64,000 nucleotides of DNA, from contig NZ_JASVWF010000002.1 of NCBI RefSeq assembly GCF_030286555.1, positions 620,001 to 684,000 on the forward strand. The letters are read 5' to 3'. Source of the stretch: Actinomycetospora termitidis (GTDB taxonomy: Bacteria > Actinomycetota > Actinomycetes > Mycobacteriales > Pseudonocardiaceae). Every line of letters starts with the position of its first letter. Position 1 is the first letter of the stretch. Of this stretch, positions 1 to 11,392 are shown in pieces. A program made the translations under genes and the position numbers. The notes under the pieces were generated by a model. The model had not been told where the DNA came from, searched no databases, and saw only the letters and a list, made by a program, of their open reading frames with translations.

Positions 1-1
1 G

Positions 2-178
2 CTGGAGGACCTGCTGCTGCGCGTGGGGCAGCTCGCCGACCACGTGCCGGAGCTGCGCTCGCTCGTGCTCGACCCGGTCCTCGTGGCCGAACGCGGGGTG
101 CACCCGACGTCGGTGCGCGCGGTGCTCGGCCCGCCACCGGGGCCCCGCGACGGCGGCCCGCGACGCCTCGGCGGGTAA
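2..178 (+). CDS. C-terminal fragment of an ATP-grasp acyl-CoA synthetase-like protein
   Basis: Only the last 58 codons fall in the window, read from base 2 to a TAA at 176-178. The residues LLLRVGQLADHVPEL followed by LDPVLV resemble the end of the ATP-grasp half of ADP-forming acyl-CoA synthetases, including the actinobacterial fusions of this fold to a GNAT domain that act as protein lysine acetyltransferases. In those families a conserved LDLNPV-type strand lies near the terminus. The family call rests on this short tail alone. If the full gene is an acetyltransferase of the Pat type it could act on the acetyl-CoA synthetase 4 kb downstream, but that is speculation. Confidence 0.5.
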   Translation: MEDLLLRVGQLADHVPELRSLVLDPVLVAERGVHPTSVRAVLGPPPGPRDGGPRRLGG

Positions 179-234
179 CCCGTGTGCGTGACGGGCGCGC
201 GCCCGAGTGCCGTTCCGCGCGACCATGCCGGGCG

Positions 235-723
235 ATGCGTGCCGTCGGGATGATCGTGCTGCTGGCCACCGTCGTGCTGTTCGCGGCCGGGTGCGGGTCA
301 CCGGGCGGCGGTGGTGGCGGCGACACTCCTCCGGGCACGCCACCGACCGTGCCCACCGGTGCCCCTCCCGGCGGGACGTCGACACCGCCCGTGCCGGTCG
401 ACCCGCTGGTGGCCGACCCGCCTCCCGGCGGGACGGCCCTCGATCCCGCCCGGGTCACGACGACGGGTCTGCCGGCCGGCTTCCCGACGCTGGTGTGGTC
501 GCGCGGTCCGCGCACGCTCGGCGTCTACGGGCGCTCGGGAGGGTGCACGGAGGCGGCCGCGACGGTCGTCGACCAGACGCCGGAGGCGGTGACCGTGCGC
601 GTCACGCAGACCACCACCTCGACGGGGCCGTGCACGAGGGAGCTGCGCTACCCGGCGTTCGAGCTGCCGCTGACCGCGGATCTGGGGCAGCGCCGGGTCG
701 TACTCACGGGGGAGCAGAACTAG
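235..723 (+). CDS. Small secreted lipoprotein, unknown function
   Basis: This 162-residue protein begins MRAVGMIVLLATVVLF and has a lipobox ending AAGC (Cys at about residue 21), so it should be exported and lipid-anchored on the outer face of the membrane. A Gly/Pro/Thr-rich linker (about residues 23-60) follows and then a compact C-terminal domain with two Cys residues that could pair. An in-frame GTG at 184 would add 17 residues, but it would push the hydrophobic core too far inwards, so the ATG at 235 is preferred. I do not recognise the C-terminal domain. It is followed by two hairpins and converges on sigB. Confidence 0.7.
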   Translation: MRAVGMIVLLATVVLFAAGCGSPGGGGGGDTPPGTPPTVPTGAPPGGTSTPPVPVDPLVADPPPGGTALDPARVTTTGLPAGFPTLVWSRGPRTLGVYGRSGGCTEAAATVVDQTPEAVTVRVTQTTTSTGPCTRELRYPAFELPLTADLGQRRVVLTGEQN

Positions 724-737
724 GAAGGGCCGAGAAA

Positions 738-762
738 CCGGGACGGCCCCCGGCCGTCCCGG
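738..762. terminator. Hairpin between convergent lipoprotein and sigB genes
   Basis: CCGGGACGGCC (738-748) pairs perfectly with GGCCGTCCCGG (752-762) across a 3-base loop, 15 bases after the lipoprotein stop. No U-tract follows, as is usual in actinobacteria. Confidence 0.6.
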
Positions 763-835
763 CCCCTCGTGGCAGGGCAGCCGCCATCGGCTGCCGGAGT
801 GGGGGGAGCCGGGGGCGGTACCGCCGTCCCGGCGT

Positions 836-863
836 GCGTCAGGTCACACGCCTGCGCTGACGC
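836..863. terminator. Second hairpin downstream of sigB
   Basis: GCGTCAG (836-842) and CTGACGC (857-863) form a 7-bp stem with a 14-base loop. It lies in the 228-base convergent gap (724-951) that otherwise shows no gene, and may serve the sigB transcript. Confidence 0.4.
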
Positions 864-951
864 GAGCATGCCCCTCCCCGAACGGAGGGGTCAAGCTCCC
901 GTGCCATCGCATCGTCCGCAGCCGAACCGACGTTCGGCGGGGTCCCCCCGG

Positions 952-1983
952 TCAGCTCGCGGCGTAGGCCTTGAGCCGGCGGGCCCGGTCGCCCTCGCGG
1001 AGCTTGGACATGACCTCACGCTCGATCTGGCGGACGCGCTCGCGGGAGAGCCCGAAACGCTTGCCGATCTGGTCGAGCGTGCGCGGCTGGCCGTCGTCGA
1101 GGCCGTACCGCAGCCGGATCACGTTCTGCTCGCGCTCGTCGAGCGTCGCGATGACCCGCCGCATGTCGTCGTGCAGCAGCCCGGAGATCACCGTCGACTC
1201 GGCGTCGGTGGCCTCGGCGTCCTCGATGAAGTCCCCGAGCGGGGCCTCCTCCTCGGACCCGACCGGCATGTCCAGGCTCACCGGGTCGCGGCTGTGGTCG
1301 AGCAGGTCGGCCACCTTCTCCACCGCGAGCCCCGACTCCTCGGCCAGCTCCTCGTTCGTGGCCTCACGTCCGAGGGTCTGGTGCAGGTCGCGCTTGATGC
1401 GGGCCAGCTTGTTGACCTGCTCGACCAGGTGGACGGGCAGGCGGATGGTGCGGGCCTGGTCGGCCATGCCGCGGGTGATGGCCTGGCGGATCCACCACGT
1501 CGCGTAGGTCGAGAACTTGAAGCCCTTGGCGTAGTCGAACTTCTCGACCGCCCGGATGAGGCCGAGGTTGCCCTCCTGGATGAGGTCCAGCAGGGGCATC
1601 CCGCGGCCGGTGTAGCGCTTGGCCAGCGAGACGACCAGCCGCAGGTTGGCCTCCAGCAGGTGGGCGCGGGCCCGCAGGCCGTCGCGCGCCACCAGGCGGA
1701 GGTCCTTGGCCCGGGCGGGCTCGAGGTCCTCGGTCTCCAGCAGGTGCGCCGCGTAGACGCCGGCCTCGATGCGCTTCGCGAGCTCCACCTCGTCGGCGGC
1801 CGTCAGCAGCGCGGTCTTTCCGATACCGTTGAGGTACACACGGACGAGGTCGGCAGCCGGGCTCTGGGCATCCAGGTCGCTCTGGATCTCGGCCTCGGTC
1901 TGCAGAGCAGTGGACTCGGTGCTCTCGGAGGTCTCGGCGCCGTCGGGGGTCGACTCGACCTGCGGGGCGAGTGTCGCCGTCAT
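952..1983 (-). CDS. sigB: Group-2 (SigB/HrdB-type) RNA polymerase sigma factor
   Basis: This 343-residue sigma-70 factor directs RNA polymerase to promoters close to those of the housekeeping factor. It has region 1.2 ([17 protein letters not shown], from about residue 40), region 2 with core-binding and -10 recognition segments ([18 protein letters not shown], then ATWWIRQAI), region 3, and the region 4 helix-turn-helix ([19 protein letters not shown]). It lacks the long acidic N-terminal extension of the sigA product at the other end of the window, so it is group 2. The start at 1983 follows AGGGAGGA at good spacing; a longer reading from 2130 lacks conserved sequence. In mycobacteria, SigB serves stress and stationary phase. 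Confidence 0.9.
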   Translation of the reverse strand: MTATLAPQVESTPDGAETSESTESTALQTEAEIQSDLDAQSPAADLVRVYLNGIGKTALLTAADEVELAKRIEAGVYAAHLLETEDLEPARAKDLRLVARDGLRARAHLLEANLRLVVSLAKRYTGRGMPLLDLIQEGNLGLIRAVEKFDYAKGFKFSTYATWWIRQAITRGMADQARTIRLPVHLVEQVNKLARIKRDLHQTLGREATNEELAEESGLAVEKVADLLDHSRDPVSLDMPVGSEEEAPLGDFIEDAEATDAESTVISGLLHDDMRRVIATLDEREQNVIRLRYGLDDGQPRTLDQIGKRFGLSRERVRQIEREVMSKLREGDRARRLKAYAAS

Positions 1984-2139
1984 GAAATCCTCCCTGCGCG
2001 GCGTTGGTCTGGCGCGCCGCGTCACATGGTCGAACGCGCGATGGCGCGCGATCGTTCCCGCGCGCCGGGCTCCGTCGCGGATAGCCGCTTGTGACGGTCC
2101 TGACGCGTGGTTCGGGTCATCGCGCGACAACCGCCGCCC

Positions 2140-2574
2140 TCAGACCTCGACGAGCACGGTGAACGGCCCGTCGTTCACGGATTCCACCGCCATGTCCGCG
2201 CCGAACACGCCCGTGGCCACCGTCGCACCCCGCGTGCGCAGCTCGGCCACCACCGCGTCGACGACCCGCTCCGCCTCCGGTCCCGGTGCGGCCGCCGACC
2301 ACGATGGTCGTCGTCCCTTCCGCGTCTCGCCGTAGAGCGTGAACTGACTCACGACGAGCAGTCCGGCGCCCGTGTCCGCGCAGCTCTGCTCCCCGTCCAG
2401 GATCCGCAGCTCGTGCAGCTTGCGCGCCATCGTCGCGGCCGGCGCGTCGTCGCGGGACGGGTCGTCCCGGTGGACGCCGAGCAGGACGAGCAGGCCCGGG
2501 CCGTCGAGCGCACCGACCACCGCGCCGTCCACCGTCACCGAGGCCCGCGTCACCCGGGCGACGACGGCCTTCAC
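2140..2574 (-). CDS. dtd: D-aminoacyl-tRNA deacylase
   Basis: Dtd hydrolyses D-amino acids (and glycine mischarged on tRNA-Ala) off tRNA in the cytoplasm, protecting translation quality. The 144-residue length is standard. The N-terminal [17 protein letters not shown] strand is typical. The SQFTLYG motif lies near residue 80 and the C-terminal NDGPFT near 137 corresponds to the NxGPVT active-site motif, with Phe in place of the usual Val. Its ATG overlaps the stop of the upstream methyltransferase gene (ATGA at 2574-2571), so the pair is probably translationally coupled. Confidence 0.95.
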   Translation of the reverse strand: MKAVVARVTRASVTVDGAVVGALDGPGLLVLLGVHRDDPSRDDAPAATMARKLHELRILDGEQSCADTGAGLLVVSQFTLYGETRKGRRPSWSAAAPGPEAERVVDAVVAELRTRGATVATGVFGADMAVESVNDGPFTVLVEV

Positions 2575-4091
2575 GACGGCGTCCGCGGCACCAGCAGGCC
2601 GTGCAGGAACAGTTCCCGGACCACGGGCAGCGCGGCCGCGGTGAGCTCGTCGACGTCACGGCCGTGGGCGACCGCCAGCAGCCCGAGGAGGTCCGACAGC
2701 GGCAGGTACCCGCGGCAGCCCGCGATCAGGGCCTCGCCGAGGTCGTCGAGGTCGTGGCGCCACTGCGGGCCGTCGAGGCGGACCAGGGTGCCGCCGATGC
2801 GCCGCCACCCCTCGTCGTCGCCGGTGTAGCCGCGTTCCAGGGCGGTGGTCGGGGGCGCCACGAGCGGCTCGTCGAGCAGGTCGTGCCCCCGGAGCCACGC
2901 CACCCGGTCCAGCCAGGCCTCGACCTCCCCGCCGAGCGGGTCGCCGATCGCCTGCCGCATGTCCTCGCACACGACCGTGCCGCCGCCCCCGGTCCGCCGC
3001 AGCGTCACGAACCCGAAGCCGATGCCCACCACATCGTGCGCGGCGAAGAAGTCCAGCCACTCCGCGGTCCGTGCGCGCCCGGCGGGCGAGGCGGGGTCGA
3101 CGCCCGCGTCCCGCAGCCACGTGCCCACGTGCAGGGCGGGGTCGGCGACGTCGCGCTGCACGACCCACGCGTCCAGTCCGCCGGGCGCCGCGGCCGCCGC
3201 GGCGTCGGCCAGCCAGCGGCGTGGACGCGCCTGCCACCCGGTGCCCGGCTCCTCGGCGGCCGCCAGGTCCGCACCGGTGATCAGCCAGGAGGCCAGCAGC
3301 TGCCCGACCCCACCTGGCGTCAGGAAGCCGGGGAGGGAGGACACGAGCAGGGCGGAGGCGCCGTCGCCGCCGAGGCCGGCGTCGCGGTAGACGTGCTCGA
3401 CGGCGGGCGGGCCGGGCACGAAGGGCGGGTTGCAGACGATCTGGTCGTAGCGCCGGCCGGCGACCGGCTCCCACCACGGGCCGGTGAGCACCTCGACGTC
3501 GACCCCGGAGATCGCGAAGGTCGCCCGGGCGAGGGTGTTGGCGCGCTCGGAGACGTCGGTCGCGGTGAGCGACGCGGCGTGCCCCGAGCAGTGCAGGGTC
3601 TGGACCCCGCACCCGGCGCCGAGGTCGAGCAGCGTGCCCACCTCGCGCCGCACGGTCGCGCGGGCCAGCGACATCGACGCGGCCCCGGCGCCGAGGACGT
3701 GCTCGGTCGCCTTGTCGGCGCCGTGGTCGAGGTCGGAGAGGACCCACCACGACCCGTGCTCGTCGGCGTGCGGGCGCAGGTCCAGCCCGGCGGCGATCCC
3801 GCCGTCGGTGCGGCGCAGCAGCTCGGCGTCGACCAGCTCGTCGACCCTCACCGGCGCGAACGCCGCGGTCGCCTCGTCGGGCGTCACGGCCTCCGACAGC
3901 AGGAAGAGGCGCACCAGGACGGGGAACGGGCCGGCGTCGGGAAGGCTCCGTCGGGCCGGTTCGGGCTCGCCGCGGTCCAGCGCGGCCCCGGCCTCGGCGC
4001 CGAGGGCCTCGGCGACGCCGTCGACGGTGAAGCCCGCGGCACGGAACACCGGGGCGAGCCGGGCGGCCACCTCCGGGAGTCGATCGATCAC
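2571..4091 (-). CDS. Class I SAM-dependent methyltransferase, PrmC/RsmC-like
   Basis: This is a roughly 506-residue protein. An N-terminal helical region (about 1-150) precedes a Rossmann methyltransferase domain with motif [14 protein letters not shown] near residue 175 and motif [10 protein letters not shown] near 245. NPPF is the signature of N-methylating small-domain enzymes acting on glutamine or on exocyclic amines of bases. The C-terminal 200 residues form an extra domain seen in actinobacterial homologues. The substrate is unknown: release factor, rRNA and tRNA are all possible. The start is uncertain; GTG 4091 was chosen over a start at 4154 because homology-like sequence begins at [11 protein letters not shown]. 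It is coupled to dtd by a 4-base overlap, which hints at a translation-related role. Confidence 0.8.
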   Translation of the reverse strand: MIDRLPEVAARLAPVFRAAGFTVDGVAEALGAEAGAALDRGEPEPARRSLPDAGPFPVLVRLFLLSEAVTPDEATAAFAPVRVDELVDAELLRRTDGGIAAGLDLRPHADEHGSWWVLSDLDHGADKATEHVLGAGAASMSLARATVRREVGTLLDLGAGCGVQTLHCSGHAASLTATDVSERANTLARATFAISGVDVEVLTGPWWEPVAGRRYDQIVCNPPFVPGPPAVEHVYRDAGLGGDGASALLVSSLPGFLTPGGVGQLLASWLITGADLAAAEEPGTGWQARPRRWLADAAAAAAPGGLDAWVVQRDVADPALHVGTWLRDAGVDPASPAGRARTAEWLDFFAAHDVVGIGFGFVTLRRTGGGGTVVCEDMRQAIGDPLGGEVEAWLDRVAWLRGHDLLDEPLVAPPTTALERGYTGDDEGWRRIGGTLVRLDGPQWRHDLDDLGEALIAGCRGYLPLSDLLGLLAVAHGRDVDELTAAALPVVRELFLHGLLVPRTPS

Positions 4092-4313
4092 ACCGCCCAG
4101 TCTGTCCCGGTGGATCGGTCCACCCGCCGGAAGGTCCGGTGTGACCGGTTGCACTCGACCACGAAGGGGAACACGCCCGTCCAGTGAGAGGGGACCGTGC
4201 CGCGTCGATCGTGGCAGGGTTGCCCGACGGGGTCGCCGTGGTGACGCTGCGCACAGCGCTGTCGCCGTGCCCGACCCCGGTCAGTGGAGTCACGAGGAAC
4301 CGGAGGCCAGCGG

Positions 4314-6240
<1,927 letters not shown>

Positions 6241-6254
<14 letters not shown>

Positions 6255-7194
6255 TCGGCGTGCCGTCGGTGGTCGGTCCGGCCACCGGCGGCACCTCCCC
6301 GCGCAGGGTCGCGAGTTCCTCGGTGACCCGTCCCATGATGCGGTCGGTCGCCTCCTGCAGGGCCTTCCGCTGCCCCTGGCGCCCGACCAGGTCGGAGAGG
6401 TCCACCGGGTCGCCGGCCAGGACCCGCAGCGTCGCGCGGGGGAACAGGCGGAGCTTGACCCCGGTCGGGGGCATCAGGTGGTTCGACCCCCACTGGCCGA
6501 CCGGGATCACCGGTGCGCCCGTTGCGAGGGCCATCCGTGCGACGCCGGTGTGCGCCTTCTGCGGCCAGCCGTCGGAGTGTTGCGGGAACCCGCCCTCGGG
6601 GTAGACCACGACGCACTCGCCGCGCTCCACCGCGGCGACCGCGGCGCGGTAGGCCTCGATGCCGGACGCCTTGCGGTCCACCGGGATGTGCCGGCCGCCC
6701 CGCAACGGCGAGCCGACGACCTTCATCCCCCACAGCTCCTTCATCGCGAGGAACCGCGGCACCCGGCCCTGCGCCATGCAGTAGGCGACCATCGTGATCG
6801 GGTCGACGTGCGCGAGGTGGTTCACCGCGAGCAGCACGCCGCCCTCGCGCGGCACGTGCCGCCCGCCGCGGAAGTCCCACCGCGCCACGGCCATGAGGAC
6901 CGGCCAGAGCAGGTCGATGGCGAACCCGTACCCGAATCCGCGGTCGCGTCGGGCGTAGAGGATCCAGATCGCGAGCTTGCGCCAGAGCCGCATCGGCCGG
7001 CCCGGCGGGCGCCGGTCGTGCCCCTGCGCGACCCGGCGCACCCGCGGGTGGGGCCGCGGCGGCGGGTAGTCGTCCTTCGCCGGGGCGCGGGCGGGGGTGG
7101 GCGCGGCGGGGTCGGGCGCCGGCGCGGCCAGCGGGGAGGGGCCTTCGTCGGGAAGGGGAGGCTGCGGCGCCTGGGAGGACATGCCCCGGATCAT
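6241..7194 (-). CDS. plsC: 1-acyl-sn-glycerol-3-phosphate acyltransferase family protein
   Basis: PlsC-fold membrane-associated enzyme that transfers an acyl chain to lysophosphatidic acid or a related lipid. The HX4D catalytic motif is NHLAHVD (about residue 137), followed by the phosphate-binding block near VYPEGGFPQHS (about residue 206). A Pro-rich N-terminal 70 residues is unusual and probably disordered. The ATG at 7194 has GGAGGA upstream at 6 bases and is preferred over the internal ATG at 7182. The 3' end overlaps acs by 14 bases tail to tail, and the gene is divergent from the cyclopropane synthase, putting three lipid genes together. Confidence 0.88.
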
Positions 7195-7306
7195 GTCCTG
7201 TCCTCCGCGCGGCCCGCATGAGTAGTTCTCCCACGGCGGTCGTCGAACCGTCCGGCGCCCGGCCGCGATGATCCTCGGGGACGGTGGGGACGCGATCGGA
7301 GGACGG

Positions 7307-8641
7307 ATGGCAGGCGCAGCATCGACGGTGGTCCGCGCGGCGGCGAGGTTCGTGGACGGGACGCTGCCCGTACGGATCCGGGCGTGGGACGGCAGCGAGG
7401 CCGGCGCGACCCGGGAGTCGGGCGCACCCGTCGTCGTCCTGAACCACCGGCGGGCCCTGCGGCGCCTGCTGTGGCAGCCGGGCGAGATGGGGCTGGCGCA
7501 CGCCTACGTCTCCGGCGACCTCGACGTCGAGGGCGACCTGCAGGAGGGACTCACCGCGATGTGGGGCCTCGTCCGCGACGGTGCCGTGCGGCCGCGCCGG
7601 CCGGGCATCGGCGAGCTGCCCGGCCTCCTCGGGAGCGCCGCCCGGCTCGGCCTGCTGGGGCCGCGGCCCGCGCCGCCGCCCGAGGCGATCCGGCTGCCGC
7701 GGTTCGCGAAGCTGCATTCGAAGCTGCGCGACCGGGCCGTCATCGCGCACCACTACGACGCCGGCAACGACTTCTACGAGCTGCTCCTCGACCCGAACAT
7801 GGCCTACTCGTCGGGGTACTGGACCGACCTGGGGGCCGAGGTCACGCCGGAGAACCTCCGCGCCGCGCAGGACGCCAAGCTCGACATGATCTGCCGCAAG
7901 CTCGGGCTCGGGCCGGGCTCGACGCTGCTCGACGTCGGCTGTGGCTGGGGTTCGCTGCCGATCCACGCGGCCAGGCACTTCGGCGCGCACGTCCGCGGCG
8001 TGACGATCGCGACCGAGCAGCGCGACCACATCAATCAGCGGATCCGGGCCGAGGGCCTGGCCGACAAGGTGCAGGTGGACCTCGTCGACTACCGCGACGT
8101 CCCCGCGCGGATCGAGGGTTACGGCGAGTTCGACGCGGTGTCCAGCATCGAGATGGGCGAGCACGTCGGCGACGGGAACTACCCGACGTTCGCCTCGATC
8201 CTGGTCGGGGCCCTGCGCCCGGGTGGGCGGGCGCTGGTCCAGCAGATGTCCCGCCGCCCCGGCGACCACCCCGGCGGCGGGCCGTTCATCGAGACCTACG
8301 TGACCCCTGACATGGTGATGCGGCCGGTCGGGGACACCCTGACCCTGCTGCAGCGGGCCGGTCTCGAGGTCCGCGACGTCCACGTGATGCGGGAGCACTA
8401 CGTGCCGACGTGCCGGGCCTGGATCGCGACCCTCGAGGCGCACTGGGACCGCGCGGTGGCGCTGGCCGGGGAGCGGGGCGCCCGCATGTGGCGGCTCTAC
8501 CTGGTGGGCGCCGCGCTCGCGTTCGAGGAGAACCGGATGGGCGTCGACCAGATCCTGCTGGCGCGCCCCACGGCGACGGGGCGCTCGGGGATGCCGGCGA
8601 CGCGTTCGTCCTTCGAGCCCGGGGGTATCTCGGTCCCGTGA
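7307..8641 (+). CDS. Cyclopropane-fatty-acyl-phospholipid synthase family methyltransferase
   Basis: This 444-residue SAM-dependent enzyme of the CFA synthase family methylenates or methylates the double bond of acyl chains in membrane phospholipids. An N-terminal domain (about 1-140) is followed by the methyltransferase core: the HHYDAGNDFYELLLD region near 150, SAM-binding LLDVGCGWGSL near 210, and SIEMGEHVG near 280 containing the family's catalytic Glu region. The ATG at 7307 has GGAGG at 7298-7302. Its stop overlaps the GTG start of the DUF1295 gene (GTGA at 8638-8641), so the two are coupled; in tuberculostearic acid synthesis a methyltransferase likewise works with a reductase. Confidence 0.92.
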   Translation: MAGAASTVVRAAARFVDGTLPVRIRAWDGSEAGATRESGAPVVVLNHRRALRRLLWQPGEMGLAHAYVSGDLDVEGDLQEGLTAMWGLVRDGAVRPRRPGIGELPGLLGSAARLGLLGPRPAPPPEAIRLPRFAKLHSKLRDRAVIAHHYDAGNDFYELLLDPNMAYSSGYWTDLGAEVTPENLRAAQDAKLDMICRKLGLGPGSTLLDVGCGWGSLPIHAARHFGAHVRGVTIATEQRDHINQRIRAEGLADKVQVDLVDYRDVPARIEGYGEFDAVSSIEMGEHVGDGNYPTFASILVGALRPGGRALVQQMSRRPGDHPGGGPFIETYVTPDMVMRPVGDTLTLLQRAGLEVRDVHVMREHYVPTCRAWIATLEAHWDRAVALAGERGARMWRLYLVGAALAFEENRMGVDQILLARPTATGRSGMPATRSSFEPGGISVP

Positions 8642-9462
8642 GCTTCGACTGGGCGGCCGCCGGCATCCTCCTGGCGGTCGCCGCCGGCGTCGTCGTCGTG
8701 ACCTTCGCGGTGACGCTGCTGCTGGCGCGGGCGATGGGCAGGCACTCGATCGTCGACGTGACGTGGGGCCTGGGCTTCGCGCTGATCGCGGTGGCGGCCT
8801 ACGTGACCTCGGGCCTGCTCGGCGTCGGGAACGACGCCGTCCGCCTGGTCGCCCTGCTGCTGCCCGTGATCTGGGGGCTGCGGCTGGGCGGCTACATCGC
8901 CTGGCGCAACCACGGGAAGGGCGAGGACCCGCGCTACACCGCGATGCTGGGCGAGGACCATCCGCCGGGCGCGATCACCTGGACCGTCGTGCGGAAGGTC
9001 TACCTGACGCAGGCCGGCGTGCAGCTCGTCGTCGTGCTCCCGGTGCTCGCCGCCATGGTGCGGGACTCGACCGTGTCCGCGGTGCTGATCCTCGGCGCGC
9101 TGGTCTGGCTGGTCGGGTTCTTCTTCGAGTCCGTCGGCGACGCGCAGCTCGCACGGTTCAAGGCCGACCCGCGGAACAAGGGGAAGGTCCTCGACTCCGG
9201 GCTCTGGCGCTACACCCGGCACCCGAACTACTTCGGCGACTTCTGCGTCTGGTGGGGCATCTTCCTGGTCGCCGTGGGGCACCCGGCCGGACTGATCACG
9301 ATCGTCGGGCCGGCCCTGATGAGCTACCTGCTCATCGGTGTCACCGGCAAGGAGCTCACCGAGAAGTCGATGTCCGACCGCCCGGGGTACGCGGAGTACG
9401 TCGAGCGGACGTCCGGCTTCTTCCCGCTGCCGCCCGGCAGTGCCCCCGCCCGCGCCACCTGA
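8638..9462 (+). CDS. DUF1295 family membrane reductase (steroid 5-alpha-reductase-like)
   Basis: Polytopic membrane protein of 274 residues with about six to seven hydrophobic helices. The C-terminal block LWRYTRHPNYFGDFCVWWG (about residues 188-206) is the hallmark of the DUF1295/isoprenylcysteine methyltransferase/5-alpha-reductase superfamily, whose members bind NADPH or SAM near that motif. Start GTG 8638 overlaps the preceding stop. Coupling to a CFA-type methyltransferase suggests it reduces or otherwise finishes the modified acyl chain, but no substrate can be read from the sequence. In many genomes this gene occurs in one operon with CFA synthase, an FAD oxidoreductase and DUF1365; here those two are 4 kb away. 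Confidence 0.85.
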   Translation: MSFDWAAAGILLAVAAGVVVVTFAVTLLLARAMGRHSIVDVTWGLGFALIAVAAYVTSGLLGVGNDAVRLVALLLPVIWGLRLGGYIAWRNHGKGEDPRYTAMLGEDHPPGAITWTVVRKVYLTQAGVQLVVVLPVLAAMVRDSTVSAVLILGALVWLVGFFFESVGDAQLARFKADPRNKGKVLDSGLWRYTRHPNYFGDFCVWWGIFLVAVGHPAGLITIVGPALMSYLLIGVTGKELTEKSMSDRPGYAEYVERTSGFFPLPPGSAPARAT

Positions 9463-9472
9463 GGGCGGGGGC
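9442..9472 (+). terminator. Terminator hairpin at the end of the CFA/DUF1295 operon
   Basis: GCCCCCGCCC (9442-9451) pairs perfectly with GGGCGGGGGC (9463-9472) over an 11-base loop that contains the DUF1295 stop codon. It also sits just beyond the convergent peroxiredoxin gene and can serve both. Confidence 0.7.
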
Positions 9473-9479
9473 CGCCGGG

Positions 9480-9938
9480 TCAGGCCGCGCGCTTGCGCAG
9501 CGTCGCCAACGCCGAGTCGGCGTGCTCGTCGAACTTCATCTCCCCGGTGATCACCTCGAGCACGGTGCGGTCGGTGTCGATGACGAAGGTCTTGCGCTTG
9601 ATCGGCAGCACCGGCAACCACGAGCGCTTCGCGTCGAACTGCTTGGCGACCTCGCCCCCCGGGTCGGAGAGCAGCGGGTAGTCGAACGAGTTCGCCTCGG
9701 AGAACGTGTGCTGCTTCTCCACCGAGTCCGCGCTGATGCCGACCCGCTGCGCCCCGACCTGCGCGAACTCCGACGCCAGGTCGCGGAAGTGGCAGCTCTC
9801 CTGCGTGCAGCCGCCCGAGCTGGCCAGCGGGTAGAAGAACAGGACCACCGGCCCGTTCGTCAGCAGCTCCGAGAGCGTCCGGGGCGTCCCGGTGTCGTCG
9901 GCGAGCGAGAAGTCGGGCGCGGTGTCTCCGGCCTTCAT
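9480..9938 (-). CDS. Peroxiredoxin, Bcp/PrxQ type
   Basis: Cytoplasmic thiol peroxidase of 152 residues that reduces H2O2 and organic hydroperoxides. The thioredoxin-like fold starts at MKAGDTAPDFSLADDTG. The peroxidatic Cys lies in SSGGCTQESC, and a second Cys five residues later matches the atypical 2-Cys (Bcp) arrangement. The usual Thr of the PxxxTxxC site is replaced by Ser. The ATG at 9938 follows GGAAGGA at 8 bases; the in-frame sequence upstream looks non-coding. It is divergent from the DUF2975/XRE pair. Confidence 0.93.
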   Translation of the reverse strand: MKAGDTAPDFSLADDTGTPRTLSELLTNGPVVLFFYPLASSGGCTQESCHFRDLASEFAQVGAQRVGISADSVEKQHTFSEANSFDYPLLSDPGGEVAKQFDAKRSWLPVLPIKRKTFVIDTDRTVLEVITGEMKFDEHADSALATLRKRAA

Positions 9939-10031
9939 GGGCGCGATTCCTTCCGGACGGCGGGTTTCGGTCCCTGTTCGTCCGACGACCTCTCCCGGTT
10001 CGACCCGGCTGGGGGTATCGACAATCGATCG

Positions 10032-10532
10032 ATGACGCGCGACAGTCGACCGATGTCGCTCGATCGTCGTGCGGTCCACGTGCTACGAGGGCTCCTCGTC
10101 GCCCTGTTCGTGCTCCTGGTGGTGCTCCAGACGTTCTCCCTGCCCGGCCAGTTCGCGCATCTGGCTCGGACCGACCCGGGGGCGGTCCCCTGGCGATGGC
10201 CGCTCACCGCGCTGTCGGTGTTCTGGGTGCTGTGCCTGCAGGTCGTGGTCGTGTGCACCTGGCGGCTCCTCGGTCTGGTGCGCGACGGCCGGATCTTCCG
10301 GAGGGCCGCGCTGCCGTGGGTCGACGCCATGATCGGTGCGGTCGGCGCGGCCTGGCTGGTCCTGCTCCTCGCGGGCGGCGTCGCCGTCGGTCGGGCGGAC
10401 GACCCGGGCAACGCCCTCGCGCTCCTCGTGGTCCTGGTGATCGGCGCCGTCGTGGGTCTGCTGCTCGTGGTGATGCGCGGGCTGTTGCGCGACGCCACCG
10501 CGCTGCGCGCCGACCTCGAGACGGTCATCTGA
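10032..10532 (+). CDS. DUF2975 membrane protein
   Basis: A 166-residue membrane protein with four predicted helices: RGLLVALFVLLVVLQ, ALSVFWVLCLQVVVV, a third starting MIGAVGAAWLVLLLAGG, and ALALLVVLVIGAVVG. The layout and the immediately following small XRE gene match the DUF2975/YozG-type pair common in Gram-positive bacteria, in which the DNA-binding protein regulates the membrane partner. Function is unknown. Starts at ATG 10032 or ATG 10053 are both possible. The stop overlaps the next start (TGATG). Confidence 0.75.
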   Translation: MTRDSRPMSLDRRAVHVLRGLLVALFVLLVVLQTFSLPGQFAHLARTDPGAVPWRWPLTALSVFWVLCLQVVVVCTWRLLGLVRDGRIFRRAALPWVDAMIGAVGAAWLVLLLAGGVAVGRADDPGNALALLVVLVIGAVVGLLLVVMRGLLRDATALRADLETVI

Positions 10533-10768
10533 TGCCCATCGTCGTCCGGATCGACGTCGAGCTCGCCCGCCGCAAGATGGGCGTGAACGAGTTCGCCGAG
10601 CTGGTCGGGCTCACGCCGGCGAACGTCGCGGTGCTCAAGAACGGCCGGGCCCGGGCCGTCCGGTTCAGCACCCTCGAGGCCATGTGCCGGGTGCTCGACT
10701 GTCAGCCCGGGGACCTGCTCGAGTTCGTCGACGAGGAGCAGGTCGCCGATCAGGCGGTCCGGCGATAG
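10532..10768 (+). CDS. Small XRE-family transcriptional regulator
   Basis: A 78-residue protein that is essentially one Cro/CI helix-turn-helix: VELARRKMGVNEFAELVGLT, then PANVAVLKNGRARAVRFSTL as recognition helix and beyond, then LCQ-like LDCQPGDLLEF. It is of the YozG type that accompanies DUF2975 proteins and starts on the ATG overlapping the DUF2975 stop, so both are made from one message. It probably regulates its own operon. Its last 19 bases overlap the end of the convergent NrtR-like gene. Confidence 0.88.
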   Translation: MPIVVRIDVELARRKMGVNEFAELVGLTPANVAVLKNGRARAVRFSTLEAMCRVLDCQPGDLLEFVDEEQVADQAVRR

Positions 10769-11382
10769 AGGCGCGCGGGCTTCCCGACGGTGCCCGTGCG
10801 GACCCCGCCGGTCGGCTCGAGGTCGGCGAGTACGTGCCGTCGGAAGGTGTCCTTGGGCAGCGGTCCGCCCAGCACGGCCTCGTGCAGCCCCTGCAGCTCG
10901 GCCAGCGTGAACTCCGCGTCGAGCAGTCCCGCGGGGTCCGGCTCGCGGCGGTGCCGGGCCCGGACGTGCTCGGCGGCCGCCGCGACCATGGCGTCGTGGT
11001 CGAAGGCGAGCGTCGGGCGGCGATCGACGGCGGCGGTCTCGGTCCCGGCCGGTAGGACGTCGGCGCCCACGAGGTCCACGTGGGCCACGGCGAGGACCCG
11101 GCCGCGGTCGTCGCGGGCGGGGTCGTCGAAGACGCGCAGCTGTTCCGGCGACCGACCCGTGATCCCGAGGTGCTCGCGCAGGGCCCGCAGCGCGGCGGCG
11201 GCGAGGGTCTCGTCGATCCGGACGAAGGTCCCGGGCAGCGCGAGCTCGCCGGCCGCGTGCCCGTCCCGGCGGTGCAGGGCGACGTGCAGGGCCCCGTCCA
11301 CGACGCTCAGGAGGGCGACGTCGACGGCCACCGACGGGTGCGGGTAGTCCGCCAGGCTCCGGCCGGTCTCGTCGCGCCACAC
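10750..11382 (-). CDS. NrtR-like regulator: Nudix domain plus winged helix
   Basis: The 210 residues split into an N-terminal Nudix domain (about 15-145) and a C-terminal winged-helix domain (about 150-205, with LPKDTFRRHV). The Nudix box is degenerate: the expected REUxEExGU reads RALREHLGI, losing catalytic glutamates, and the leading GG is GT. This is the state expected of NrtR repressors, which sense ADP-ribose or related NAD metabolites rather than hydrolyse them. It is divergent from an ADP-ribosylglycohydrolase gene, which fits ADP-ribose sensing. Start GTG 11382 has no clear Shine-Dalgarno and could be leaderless. Confidence 0.85.
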   Translation of the reverse strand: MWRDETGRSLADYPHPSVAVDVALLSVVDGALHVALHRRDGHAAGELALPGTFVRIDETLAAAALRALREHLGITGRSPEQLRVFDDPARDDRGRVLAVAHVDLVGADVLPAGTETAAVDRRPTLAFDHDAMVAAAAEHVRARHRREPDPAGLLDAEFTLAELQGLHEAVLGGPLPKDTFRRHVLADLEPTGGVRTGTVGKPARLYRRTA

Positions 11383-11392
11383 GCTGGACAGG

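Noticed and set aside
4141-4313. SigC-type promoter ahead of acs (GGGAAC near 4168)
   Set aside because: No CGAC lies 17 bases downstream, so it does not share the bipartite motif.
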